From Sphingomonadales bacterium UBA2369 (lineage in GTDB: Bacteria > Pseudomonadota > Alphaproteobacteria > Sphingomonadales > Sphingomonadaceae): 64,000 bases of DNA. Position numbers and translations under genes: made by a program. The notes beneath the pieces were generated by a model, which ran no database searches, was not told the DNA's origin, and worked only from the letters and a program-made list of their open reading frames with translations. Each line of letters begins with the position of its first letter. The stretch's first letter is position 1. The stretch spans positions 104,886-168,885 of the forward strand of contig DDTH01000013.1 in the NCBI GenBank assembly GCA_002344055.1, written 5' to 3'. Of the stretch, positions 16,167-23,682 are shown piece after piece.

Positions 16167-16894
16167 TGCGGATCAGGCTGCCCTTCGGCCGGACCTTGCT
16201 GTTCCTCGGCACCTTATTCCTGTCGCTGCTCGCCTTGCTGCCATTGCGGTTCGGGATCGAGTGGTTCGGGCTGGCCGACCATGGCCTGGCGGCACGCGAG
16301 GCGCAGGGTTCGATCTGGCGCGGGGCGCTGCGGGAAACGCAATTCGGCGCGGTCGGGATCGGCGATGTCAATGCGGGCCTGCATGCCTTTCCGCTGCTGG
16401 CCGGGCGGGTGCGGGTCGCGCTGACGCGGGGCGACAGCGAGGCAGGGGGTGACGGCTTTTCCGGCGCAATCCTCCGCGCGGGCGGGACGTCCGGCGTGGA
16501 CAATGTGACCGGGCCGCTGATGCTGACGCCGGCGCTGCTGGGACGGTTGCCGGTAACGCAGGTCAATCTGGAGGACGTCACCGCGCGCTTCGTGGACGGA
16601 CAATGCGTCGAAGCGGCGGGTACGGTGCGCGCGACCGTGGCCGGGGATTTCGGCGGGGTCGCGCTGCCGCAGGGGTTGAGCGGCAATGTGCGCTGTGATG
16701 CGGGCGCGTTGGTGCTCGCTTTGGCCAGCCAGTCGAGCATGGAGACGCTGGAACTGCGCCTGTCCGGAGACGGGCGCTACACGGCGAGCGGGCTGATCCG
16801 TTCGACCGATACGGCGCTGCAGCAGCGCATGGCGGCGGCCGGCTTCACGCTGACCGGCCAGGGCTATGCCATGACCGTCAACGGCAGCTTCTAG
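16163..16894 (+). CDS. gspN: Type II secretion protein GspN
   Basis: A 243-residue protein with one N-terminal membrane helix (residues 10-28, TLLFLGTLFLSLLALLPLRF) and a beta-rich periplasmic domain typical of GspN (LAAREAQGSIWRGALRE near 42; FVDGQCVEAAGTVRATV near 150). GspN is dispensable in many systems and its role is unsettled. It is the last gene of the operon; its stop abuts the end of the convergent minus-strand gene with no intergenic base. Confidence 0.85.
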   Translation: MMRIRLPFGRTLLFLGTLFLSLLALLPLRFGIEWFGLADHGLAAREAQGSIWRGALRETQFGAVGIGDVNAGLHAFPLLAGRVRVALTRGDSEAGGDGFSGAILRAGGTSGVDNVTGPLMLTPALLGRLPVTQVNLEDVTARFVDGQCVEAAGTVRATVAGDFGGVALPQGLSGNVRCDAGALVLALASQSSMETLELRLSGDGRYTASGLIRSTDTALQQRMAAAGFTLTGQGYAMTVNGSF

Positions 16895-18061
16895 CTACGG
16901 CCCCGGCGTGATCACCACGGGCGCCTCGCGGCCCGGCTCGTTGCGGGCGGTGAGATCGAGATATTCCACGCGGGCGACGCCGGAGCGCGCGGCAAGGCGG
17001 CTGCCGGTGCGCGTGCCGATCGACGCGGTGAAGGTGTAGCGTTCCAGCCGGTAGCTGGGGGCGGGGTCGTTGCTGGCGGCGTAGCGGCGGCCGCGGATCG
17101 AGGCGAGGACAGGGTTCGCCCAGCCCGCGCTTGCGCCCTGCCGGACGATCTCGGCGCCTTCGACCGTCCCGTCCGGCCTGATCCAGTGGGCGACGTCGAT
17201 CCAGGTGTCGTGGAAATTGGCGCGATCGAGGCTGGGCAGCACGCCGGAGGAATGATCGGCAAGCGCCGCGGTGAGCTGGATCGGCGGCGCATAAAGCAGG
17301 GTCCGCGTGTCGCTGTCGCTGCGCGGGATGCTGGCGAGCATCTCGTCCGCGCGCGCGATATCGCCGCGTTCGCGATACTCGCGGGACAGGAAGAGCCGGG
17401 CAGCGACGGATTCATAGAGCTGGGCGGGATCGTTCGAGCGGGCCAGCTGCTCCAGCTGCCGGCCGGCGGCACCGCGCGGCTGAATAAGATAGGCCAGATG
17501 AAGCTCGCGCATCCGGGCGCGACGGACGACGTCGGTGCGGCCGGCCCGCTCGGCTTCGCGGATCAATTCGTTCAATTCGCGCCGCGCGCCGTCGGCATCG
17601 CGATTGCGCATTTCCATCGCGACGATCTCGAACCGCGCGGTGAAATGACGATGATCCTCGACCGGGATACCGGCACGCAGGCTCCGCAAGATTTCGTAGG
17701 TGGAGCGCCGGGCATCGTTGTCGCGGCCGCGGTGCGACTGGACCAGAGCCTGCGACCGGTAAAGATCGGACACCGGCTCGGGATAGGCACGGCGGTGCTG
17801 GCGGTTGCGGCCGACGGAGCGGTTGATCCATTCCTCGGCGCGGTCGTAATCCCCGTTCAGGAATTCGCCTTCCGCCAGCGCGAGGCTTGCGTCGATATCC
17901 TCATTGGGCGGGCAATTGCGGCGCAGGCACGCCTCGAGATTGGCGCGCAGATCGCTGATCCGTGCGCCGGTGACGACCATTTCCCTTTCGTCACCCGGCT
18001 GCGGTTGCGGCTGGACGGTCGCGGCCTGGATCGAAAGGGCGAGGAGAAAGAAGGCATTCAT
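16895..18061 (-). CDS. Periplasmic TPR-like protein with TonB-C-like end
   Basis: A 388-residue protein with signal peptide (residues 1-15). The middle is alpha-helical with TPR-like helices (ASLALAEGEFLNGDYDRAEEW near 58; LFLSREYRERGDIARADEML near 220). The C-terminal part, TWIDVAHWIRPDGTVEGAEIV near 285 and the PVLASIRGRRYA segment, resembles the TonB C-terminal fold, but there is no N-terminal anchor or Pro-rich spacer. I do not recognise a named family. It overlaps the upstream cyclic-nucleotide-type gene by 4 nt, so it is probably an output or partner of that signalling group. Confidence 0.6.
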   Translation of the reverse strand: MNAFFLLALSIQAATVQPQPQPGDEREMVVTGARISDLRANLEACLRRNCPPNEDIDASLALAEGEFLNGDYDRAEEWINRSVGRNRQHRRAYPEPVSDLYRSQALVQSHRGRDNDARRSTYEILRSLRAGIPVEDHRHFTARFEIVAMEMRNRDADGARRELNELIREAERAGRTDVVRRARMRELHLAYLIQPRGAAGRQLEQLARSNDPAQLYESVAARLFLSREYRERGDIARADEMLASIPRSDSDTRTLLYAPPIQLTAALADHSSGVLPSLDRANFHDTWIDVAHWIRPDGTVEGAEIVRQGASAGWANPVLASIRGRRYAASNDPAPSYRLERYTFTASIGTRTGSRLAARSGVARVEYLDLTARNEPGREAPVVITPGP

Positions 18062-18792
18062 TGCGGCGCACCTTTGCGGATCAGCATTTCGGACCGGGGC
18101 GTGGACAGAGTGCCGCTCGCTTCGGCGGCCTCCGGGCCGGATTCGTAAGCCTGCTCGGGCGGCGGTTCGCCCATGCTGCGTTCGATCTTGCGCCTCAGCT
18201 CCGGATTTGCGCTCAGATAAGGCTCCAGCCGCTCATGCGGCGCGACCCAGAAACGCGCCTGCGAGGACAGGACGACAGTGGCGGCGGAAGTCTCGCCGCT
18301 GAAGAAACCGAGGCCGCCAATGATGTCGCCATCGCGGCAGAAACCGATCGCGCGCCCGGCCATCATCACCCGCGCCTCGCCCGAACCGAGATAGCAGAAT
18401 TGCTTCACCGGCTCGCCTTCGCGCAGCAGCACTTCGCCGGGGCTGCCGTTCAGCCAATAGCCCTGATCGATGAAATGGCGCGCGCGGGCGCGGCCAACGC
18501 CCTTCAGCATTTGATTGCTCATCGCCTGCTCTTCGGCATTGAGCCGCGCCATCCCGCCCGCGATCACACTGATCACCAGCATCAGGATGGCGAGGCCCAG
18601 GATGCTCGCGGTCCAGATGATCGCGGTGCGATCCTCCCCCGCAACGATCGCATTGGCCAGTTCGAAGCCGGCGAGCAGGGCGATCACCAGCCGCACGAAG
18701 CGGCCGCGCACGACCAGCAGCAACAGGCTCAGGAAGCCGTAGCGCACATAGTCAGCGTGTTCGATCAGGGTGTCGAAACTGAACGATTCCAC
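18058..18792 (-). CDS. Membrane protein with degenerate cyclic-nucleotide-binding domain
   Basis: A 244-residue protein with about three hydrophobic helices in residues 15-80 and a cyclic-nucleotide-binding (CNB) beta roll at about 95-205 (GYWLNGSPGEVLLREGEPV, FCYLGSGEARVMM, GDIIGGLGFF). The layout resembles Popeye-type proteins: membrane part, then CNB. The phosphate-binding cassette normally reads FGELALxxGxxRAATV; here it reads IGGLGFFSGETSAATV, so both the ribose-binding Glu (to Gly) and the phosphate-binding Arg (to Ser) are lost. It may bind no nucleotide or bind it differently. The 4-nt overlap with the TPR/TonB-like gene indicates an operon; a CHASE2 adenylate cyclase lies nearby on the same strand. 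Confidence 0.75.
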   Translation of the reverse strand: MESFSFDTLIEHADYVRYGFLSLLLLVVRGRFVRLVIALLAGFELANAIVAGEDRTAIIWTASILGLAILMLVISVIAGGMARLNAEEQAMSNQMLKGVGRARARHFIDQGYWLNGSPGEVLLREGEPVKQFCYLGSGEARVMMAGRAIGFCRDGDIIGGLGFFSGETSAATVVLSSQARFWVAPHERLEPYLSANPELRRKIERSMGEPPPEQAYESGPEAAEASGTLSTPRSEMLIRKGAPQ

Positions 18793-18871
18793 GCATTTGC
18801 TCCCGTCGGTCCGGCGGGGGCCGGCCTTTCAACCTGTCGCATGTGCGGCGGCACGGCGGCCGCCGCAAGCG

Positions 18872-19615
18872 CTATTGCAAACCGGTCGTGCCCGCCGCCG
18901 CCGGCCGGTCCAGGTCATTGGCGGCGATCAGCGCATCGAGCTGCCCACGGCACTGATTGTCGAGCAAGGCCGTGGCAAGCGCCGCCGTGTTTCCGGCCGC
19001 AACCGGTTGCACGGACTTGGCGGTCAGCCGGGTCGGGCTGGCGCCGCCGGTCCAGTTCAGCTGATAGCTGGCGCCATCGACGATCGGCACGGACGCGGGC
19101 CAGGCGAGAGTGGTCTGCCCCTGCGCCCAGGTGATCGTCTGCGCCGCCCCGGTCTGCGGGGTGATGGTCAGCTCAACGGCGCGCTCGGCGCTCGGGCGCC
19201 ACAAAACCGGGCTGCCGCCAGTCGCGACGCAGGCCCGGCCGCTCTGGGTGACGTTGACCTGCCAGGGATCGGCGGGGTGAGGCACGGGCGCGGGCGGATC
19301 GCCGCGCGTCGCACCGGTGCCGACCCGGACCTGCCCCGAAGCGAGGCGGCCGGTGCAGCCGGCGCCGCTGGCGTTGCAGGTGCCGGGCCCCATGAGCGTG
19401 CGCGTACCGGCGGGAGACAGGATGGAAATCCGGTCGCCGGGGCGAAGCGTGAAGGTCGCGCTGTCCGGCAGGCGCTGCCCGGCCGGGTAGCGGCGCGCGG
19501 ACGGGCCGACGGAGCGCAGAACCAGGACTTCGGCGGCCACGTACGAGACTTCACCGGCCATCAGGGCCAGCACCGCGAACTGGGCGAAACGTTTGGATTT
19601 GGACAAAGCGGTCAT
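18872..19615 (-). CDS. Exported FecR-like hypothetical protein
   Basis: A 247-residue protein with an N-terminal signal-like helix (FAQFAVLALMAGEVSYVAA). The segment LVLRSVGPSARRYPAGQRL followed by FTLRPGDRISILSPAGTRTL resembles the FecR/ligand-binding beta motif in which a charge or mark is placed on a surface. A C-terminal segment (residues 215-240) is alpha-helical. Four Cys residues may form disulfides. It lies between a CHASE2 adenylate cyclase and the CNB protein on the same strand. CHASE2 and FecR-like genes commonly co-occur, but this is a context inference. Confidence 0.5.
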   Translation of the reverse strand: MTALSKSKRFAQFAVLALMAGEVSYVAAEVLVLRSVGPSARRYPAGQRLPDSATFTLRPGDRISILSPAGTRTLMGPGTCNASGAGCTGRLASGQVRVGTGATRGDPPAPVPHPADPWQVNVTQSGRACVATGGSPVLWRPSAERAVELTITPQTGAAQTITWAQGQTTLAWPASVPIVDGASYQLNWTGGASPTRLTAKSVQPVAAGNTAALATALLDNQCRGQLDALIAANDLDRPAAAGTTGLQ

Positions 19616-19772
19616 CGCGACCTCCCCTCACTAAACCTGCCGGATCCGCACTTCGGACCCCGGCGTCGCGCCTTCCATAGCGCGGAAAAGCTGAACAGGG
19701 GAGAACGAACGCGCCGTCTTTGCCGCAGCAGCGGGCGGCTTGGTCGACCGGCCTGCATTTTCGTCGTGCTTT

Positions 19773-21806
19773 CTACTTGGAACCCAGCACATATTGCCCG
19801 CCCGGCCCGGCTTCCCGGATGCGGAAGACGAAATTGGCGAGCGCGGCATCGTCCTTGTGCGCCGCGGCGACGGCCTGGATCTCGGCCAAAGCCGCCTTGT
19901 CGCCGCCATCGTAGCGCGCCCACAGGTCCGCCAGCTGCGCGCGGAGCGCCGCGTCCATCGCCGGAGCCGGCTCCCACACCTCGATCGGCGTGGCCCGGCC
20001 GCTGAGCACGATCCGGCCCATCGGGCGGAAGATGTCGAGTCCGCTGGCGTCGCGGGCCTCGCGGCTGACCAGGGCCGTGGTGGCGAGCGCCTTGTTCGCC
20101 GATTCCAGCCGCGCGGCGGTGTTCATGCCGTCGCCGAGCGCGGTATATTGAATGCGCTTCTCGCCGCCGAAATTGCCCACGACCGCCTCACCCTTGTGCA
20201 GGCCGACGCGGGTGCGGCCGATGGGCGGGACATCGTCGCCCGCCGCGCGGCGGAAGGCCTCGCCGGCCTCGTACAGCGCAACCGCTGCCCTGGCCGCGCG
20301 CTCGCCATCGTCGTCCCGCGCGATCGGCGCGCCCCAGAAGGCAACCACGGCATCGCCGACAAACTTGTCGATCGTGCCGCCATGATCGAGGACGATGTCG
20401 CTCATCGTGTCGAGATAGGTGTTGAGCAGGCCGGAAAGCCGCTCCGGCGTGATCGCGTGGCTCAGCTTGGTGAAGCCTTCCAGATCGGTGAAGAGCGCGT
20501 AGATTTCGGTTTTCTCTCCGGTCAGGGTCAGCCGGTCGGGGTCGCGCATGATCTCGTTGGCGACATCGACGGGCAGATATTTGCCGAGCGCCGAATGGGC
20601 GAATTTGCGCTGTTCGGCGCCGACAGCACGCGCGGCGATGCCGATGCCGATGAAGGCGAGCAGCCAGCCCGCCCCCCAGCCCGCAGCCGGGAGATTGAGC
20701 GTGCCCACGTCCTGACTCTCCAGCAGGAATGGCAGGAAGGCGATCAAAGCGAGTTGGACAAGCAGGGCGAGCACAAGAAACAGGCCGCGAAGTTCCAGCA
20801 TGCCCGTCGCCGCGCCGGCCAGCACGACCAAAGCAGCGGCGACCCACAGCATGAAGGGCGACAAGCCACCGGGGGCATGATTGTCCAGCAATTGCCGCAG
20901 GATATGGGCGTGAACCTCCAGTCCGATCATCGTCTGGCCGAATTGCCGCGTCATCGGCGTTTCTTTCTGGTCGACGTCCAGAATGTTGCCGCCGATCAAT
21001 ATGTAGCGGCCCTCGAACTGGCTACGCAGCATCGCGGTCGCCTCGCCGAGGACTTCCGGCGGCAGCTCAGCCAGGTCGCGGAACGTGTCGATCGGGATTT
21101 CGGAGAAGACAGGCTCGCCGTCGTTGGCGGGCAGGCGATACTCGACCGGCCCGACATACTCCTCCATGCCGGTGCGATCGGGCGCCATTGCCCGTGATAA
21201 GACGGGCGGCAGGCCAGGCGGCGCCTGGCTCCAGCGACGCACGACCCCGTCCTGCACATCGGCGTCCATGCGAACGCTGGCGGGCTTCACCTTGTCGGTG
21301 CCTGCGCGTGCCATGAACGCGTTCAGGAATTCCTGCTGATTGTGCTGGATCTGATTCTCGTTTGACTCTGTGGTGACGTACCCGAGATAGGTCGGCGTTC
21401 GCATCGCCCGCAGGGTGGCGATCAGTTCCTCATCCTCCGCCTGCGGCTGATCGAACAATATGTCGATGCCGATCGCACGCGGGTTCATGCTGTCGATCAC
21501 GCGCAGTGCCTGCGCCAGCATGCGGCGGTCGAGCGGGGAGCGCTTCTCCAGCTGGATCAAGGTATCGTCGGTGTAGGTGACGAGGGTGATGTCCTTGTCC
21601 TGCCCGACATGCTCGGCCGAGCGGACGAAACGCACATCGTAGAGCGCGCGCTCGCCGTCGCCGAGCAGAGGCACGGACCAGCTGTAGCGGGCGACATAAA
21701 GCGACGAAGCGAGCAGCAGCAAAGCGACGAGCAGGCGCACCGGGCCGATCTGGCGCAGCACCCGCCGCACGGTGCCTGTCCGCCGCTCGGTCGCCGTTTC
21801 CGTCAT
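19773..21806 (-). CDS. CHASE2-domain class III adenylate cyclase
   Basis: A 677-residue sensor cyclase. One N-terminal membrane helix (residues 20-38) leads to an extracytoplasmic CHASE2 domain (about 45-310; VRFVRSAEHVGQDKDITLV, IGIDILFDQ, ILIGGNILDVDQKETPM), followed by three membrane helices (325-385). The cytoplasmic catalytic domain spans about 425-590: the metal Asp residues are in LFTDLEGFTKLSH and DKFVGDAVVAFWG, the adenine-specifying Lys/Thr pair fits DKF and YTALGD, and the transition-state Asn/Arg lie in GDGMNTAARLE. All key residues are present, so an active cAMP producer is expected. A short TPR-like tail ends the protein. It is the first gene of the minus-strand group and diverges from the sigma-factor gene. 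Confidence 0.88.
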   Translation of the reverse strand: MTETATERRTGTVRRVLRQIGPVRLLVALLLLASSLYVARYSWSVPLLGDGERALYDVRFVRSAEHVGQDKDITLVTYTDDTLIQLEKRSPLDRRMLAQALRVIDSMNPRAIGIDILFDQPQAEDEELIATLRAMRTPTYLGYVTTESNENQIQHNQQEFLNAFMARAGTDKVKPASVRMDADVQDGVVRRWSQAPPGLPPVLSRAMAPDRTGMEEYVGPVEYRLPANDGEPVFSEIPIDTFRDLAELPPEVLGEATAMLRSQFEGRYILIGGNILDVDQKETPMTRQFGQTMIGLEVHAHILRQLLDNHAPGGLSPFMLWVAAALVVLAGAATGMLELRGLFLVLALLVQLALIAFLPFLLESQDVGTLNLPAAGWGAGWLLAFIGIGIAARAVGAEQRKFAHSALGKYLPVDVANEIMRDPDRLTLTGEKTEIYALFTDLEGFTKLSHAITPERLSGLLNTYLDTMSDIVLDHGGTIDKFVGDAVVAFWGAPIARDDDGERAARAAVALYEAGEAFRRAAGDDVPPIGRTRVGLHKGEAVVGNFGGEKRIQYTALGDGMNTAARLESANKALATTALVSREARDASGLDIFRPMGRIVLSGRATPIEVWEPAPAMDAALRAQLADLWARYDGGDKAALAEIQAVAAAHKDDAALANFVFRIREAGPGGQYVLGSK

Positions 21807-22017
21807 CGTCTCGCCCCGCTTGCCGCCCGAGCGTGGAGCCTAGCCAAGCCCTCGGAGGATGAACAGACCGGAATCGGAAGCGGAACGATGCCCGGAAAAG
21901 TGCGGAAATTGAGTCTTTCGAGTCACAGTCGGGCCAAAACGGCTACGATAATTGCCGCGCGCATTTCCCGATGAGTCCGAACGGTTTATAACCCGAAGCC
22001 ATGACAGGCGGCCTATC

Positions 22018-22602
22018 ATGCAAGCCGATGCTCGCGGATTGACCGACGAAACGCCCCTGCGTTTCGCGTTCGAGGAGCGGCAGGCCGGCGCGGCGGGAAC
22101 GGCCGGCCGGCGCAAGGACGCCCTGTTCTCCGAAGTCAGCAATGTTCATTCCGGCCTGATCACCCGGATCGCCTTGTCCTATGAGGCGGATCCGGCGCTG
22201 CGCCGCGATCTGGTGCAGGACATCCTGCTGGCGGTCTGGATGGCGCTCGATGCCTATCGCGGGGATTCGTCGCTCAAGACCTTCGTCGCCGCGATCGCGC
22301 AGAAGCGGTCCATTTCCCACGTCACCCGCCGCTCGCGCGAGCCGAAGCAGGAGCTGCTGACCGACCATTATGTGTCTGCCGCGCTCTCACCGGACGAGAT
22401 TGCGGTGCAAAACGATCTTAAGAAGCATCTGATACGGTCGATCCAGAAGCTGCCCATTCCGCAGCGGGAGGCGATCGTGCTTTGCTTTGAAGGGTTCAGC
22501 TACAGCGAGATGAGCGAGGTGCTGGGGATCAGCGCCAATGCCGTCATGCTGCGCTGCCAACGGGCCAAGGCGACGCTGAAGGCGATGATGGACGCCCGGT
22601 GA
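22018..22602 (+). CDS. ECF-like RNA polymerase sigma factor
   Basis: A 194-residue sigma-70 family factor with region 2 near residues 50-105 (DLVQDILLAVWMALDAYRG, TFVAAIAQKRSISHVTRR) and region 4 near 140-190 (IQKLPIPQREAIVLCFEGF, YSEMSEVLGISANAVMLRC). Regions 1.1, 3.0 and 3.1 are missing, as in ECF factors. The N-terminal 40 residues are extra. I chose the ATG at 22018; an in-frame TTG lies at 21952. The stop overlaps the GTG start of a small membrane protein by 4 nt, the usual arrangement of an ECF factor and its membrane regulator. Confidence 0.85.
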   Translation: MQADARGLTDETPLRFAFEERQAGAAGTAGRRKDALFSEVSNVHSGLITRIALSYEADPALRRDLVQDILLAVWMALDAYRGDSSLKTFVAAIAQKRSISHVTRRSREPKQELLTDHYVSAALSPDEIAVQNDLKKHLIRSIQKLPIPQREAIVLCFEGFSYSEMSEVLGISANAVMLRCQRAKATLKAMMDAR

Positions 22603-23222
22603 CGGGGGACGAATATCGCGATCTCGCGGCGCTGTGGAACGCATCGGCCGCCGATGGCGACCGGCGCGATTTCGAGCGAGCGGCGCAGCGTACGCCGCGC
22701 TGGGCCCGCACGACGATGTGGATCGAGCTGGGTGCGGTCGCCGTGCTGGCCGTCACGATCGTCATGGCGATCGTCTGGCGGCTCGGCCCTTCGACCCTGC
22801 TGGTCGGCAGCCTGATCCTCGTGATCCTCGGCTGGTCGGCCTGGAAACGCCATCATCTCGGCAATATCGCGCTGCTGATCGACACGCGCGACCGCCTGTC
22901 CTTCCTCGCCAGCAGCGTGGAGGCCAAGCAAGCGGAACTGAACCGCTCGGCGCTCGGGCTGGCCCTGATCCTGCCGGGGACCCTGCTGACCATGTTGCTG
23001 GGCTTCACCCTGCGCGGCGAGCAGGGGGAGGGGGAGCTGGCTGCCTTCCTGGCCGCCGTGCTGACGACGCCGCGCGGCCTCATCTCGCTCGGCTTTCTCG
23101 CCTGCGCCTTGATGGTGTACAGCGTGTCGCACATGCGGTTGACGGGCGAGGTCAGACGCCTGCGCGAATTGCGCGACGATTATGCCAATGAGGCCGAACT
23201 GGACCGCTTCCTCGGACCCTGA
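22599..23222 (+). CDS. Four-helix membrane protein, possible anti-sigma partner
   Basis: A 207-residue protein. A cytoplasmic N-terminal stretch (EYRDLAALWNASAADGDRRD) precedes two membrane helices (about 40-58 and 65-82), a charged loop, and two more helices (about 123-143 and 158-175), with a charged C-terminus. I see no zinc-binding anti-sigma motif (H-x3-C-x2-C). It is coupled to the sigma-factor gene through a GTGA overlap, so an anti-sigma or sensing role is plausible from position only. Confidence 0.6.
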   Translation: MTGDEYRDLAALWNASAADGDRRDFERAAQRTPRWARTTMWIELGAVAVLAVTIVMAIVWRLGPSTLLVGSLILVILGWSAWKRHHLGNIALLIDTRDRLSFLASSVEAKQAELNRSALGLALILPGTLLTMLLGFTLRGEQGEGELAAFLAAVLTTPRGLISLGFLACALMVYSVSHMRLTGEVRRLRELRDDYANEAELDRFLGP

Positions 23223-23263
23223 CCGATCGGCCGCACGCCTGTCCGGGCGCTAAGTTCCGGATC

Positions 23264-23286
23264 ATGGTAAATTATTTTTTAACCAT
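23264..23286. promoter_or_regulatory. AT-rich inverted repeat upstream of the small peptide gene
   Basis: ATGGT (23264-23268) and ACCAT (23282-23286) flank an A/T-only core, giving an imperfect palindrome in otherwise GC-rich DNA. It lies 192 bp before the peptide start, in a 255-bp non-coding stretch. It is a reasonable promoter or operator site; no clear -35/-10 pair could be assigned. Confidence 0.35.
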
Positions 23287-23477
23287 AGCGACAGATTTCC
23301 CTTTTGCCGGAGACTAACGGCTTTGGGGAACGTGTGTTCTGTTCACGCGCGCCTTCGTTGCGAGGGGCTTCCGGCTTGCCGGCGCCCGGTCGCGCGAGGG
23401 GGTGTACGGCGGTTTGGCCAAGCCGGAACGGAGCGTGTTTTCCCCTTGTCGGACCGACTAATGTTGAGGGGAATATT

Positions 23478-23612
23478 ATGAAGAAGAAGATCGACGTTCG
23501 GGCTCTTCCGGAGCTCGGCACGAGCGTCGGCATGCAAGGCTCGATGAAGCAGAAAGAGGTCGGCGGTCCGCTGTGCCTCGGCATCATCGTTGGCATTGTC
23601 ATCGCCTTCTGA
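23478..23612 (+). CDS. 44-residue peptide, putative RiPP-like precursor or small membrane peptide
   Basis: Begins at an ATG preceded by GAGGGGAA at good ribosome-binding distance, in a 460-bp stretch that otherwise has no gene. The peptide has a polar, charged N-terminal half (starts MKKKIDVRALPELG, then TSVGMQGSMKQKEVGG) and a hydrophobic C-terminal end (PLCLGIIVGIVIAF) with a single Cys. Such a leader/core division is what a ribosomally made, modified peptide precursor looks like; a one-helix membrane peptide is the alternative. It is immediately followed by an intrinsic terminator and then by two related large proteins. I do not recognise the family. Confidence 0.6.
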   Translation: MKKKIDVRALPELGTSVGMQGSMKQKEVGGPLCLGIIVGIVIAF

Positions 23613-23618
23613 CGTTCT

Positions 23619-23651
23619 GGGGGAGGGGCGGTTCGCCGCCTCTCCCCTTTT
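23619..23651 (+). terminator. Intrinsic terminator/attenuator after the small peptide gene
   Basis: A 12-bp stem (23620-23631 with 23636-23647, one G-U pair) closed by a TTCG tetraloop and followed by TTTT (23648-23651). It begins 8 nt after the peptide stop and ends 32 nt before the next start. It would make the peptide mRNA more abundant than the downstream genes. Confidence 0.8.
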
Positions 23652-23682
23652 CCATTCTCCAATTTATGCGTAGCGTCGCCCG

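Noticed and set aside
23304..23477. N-terminal extension of the small peptide frame
   Set aside because: The frame is open for 58 more codons, but the good ribosome-binding site and Lys-rich start are at 23478; the upstream part is Arg/Gly-rich and Pro-rich without pattern.
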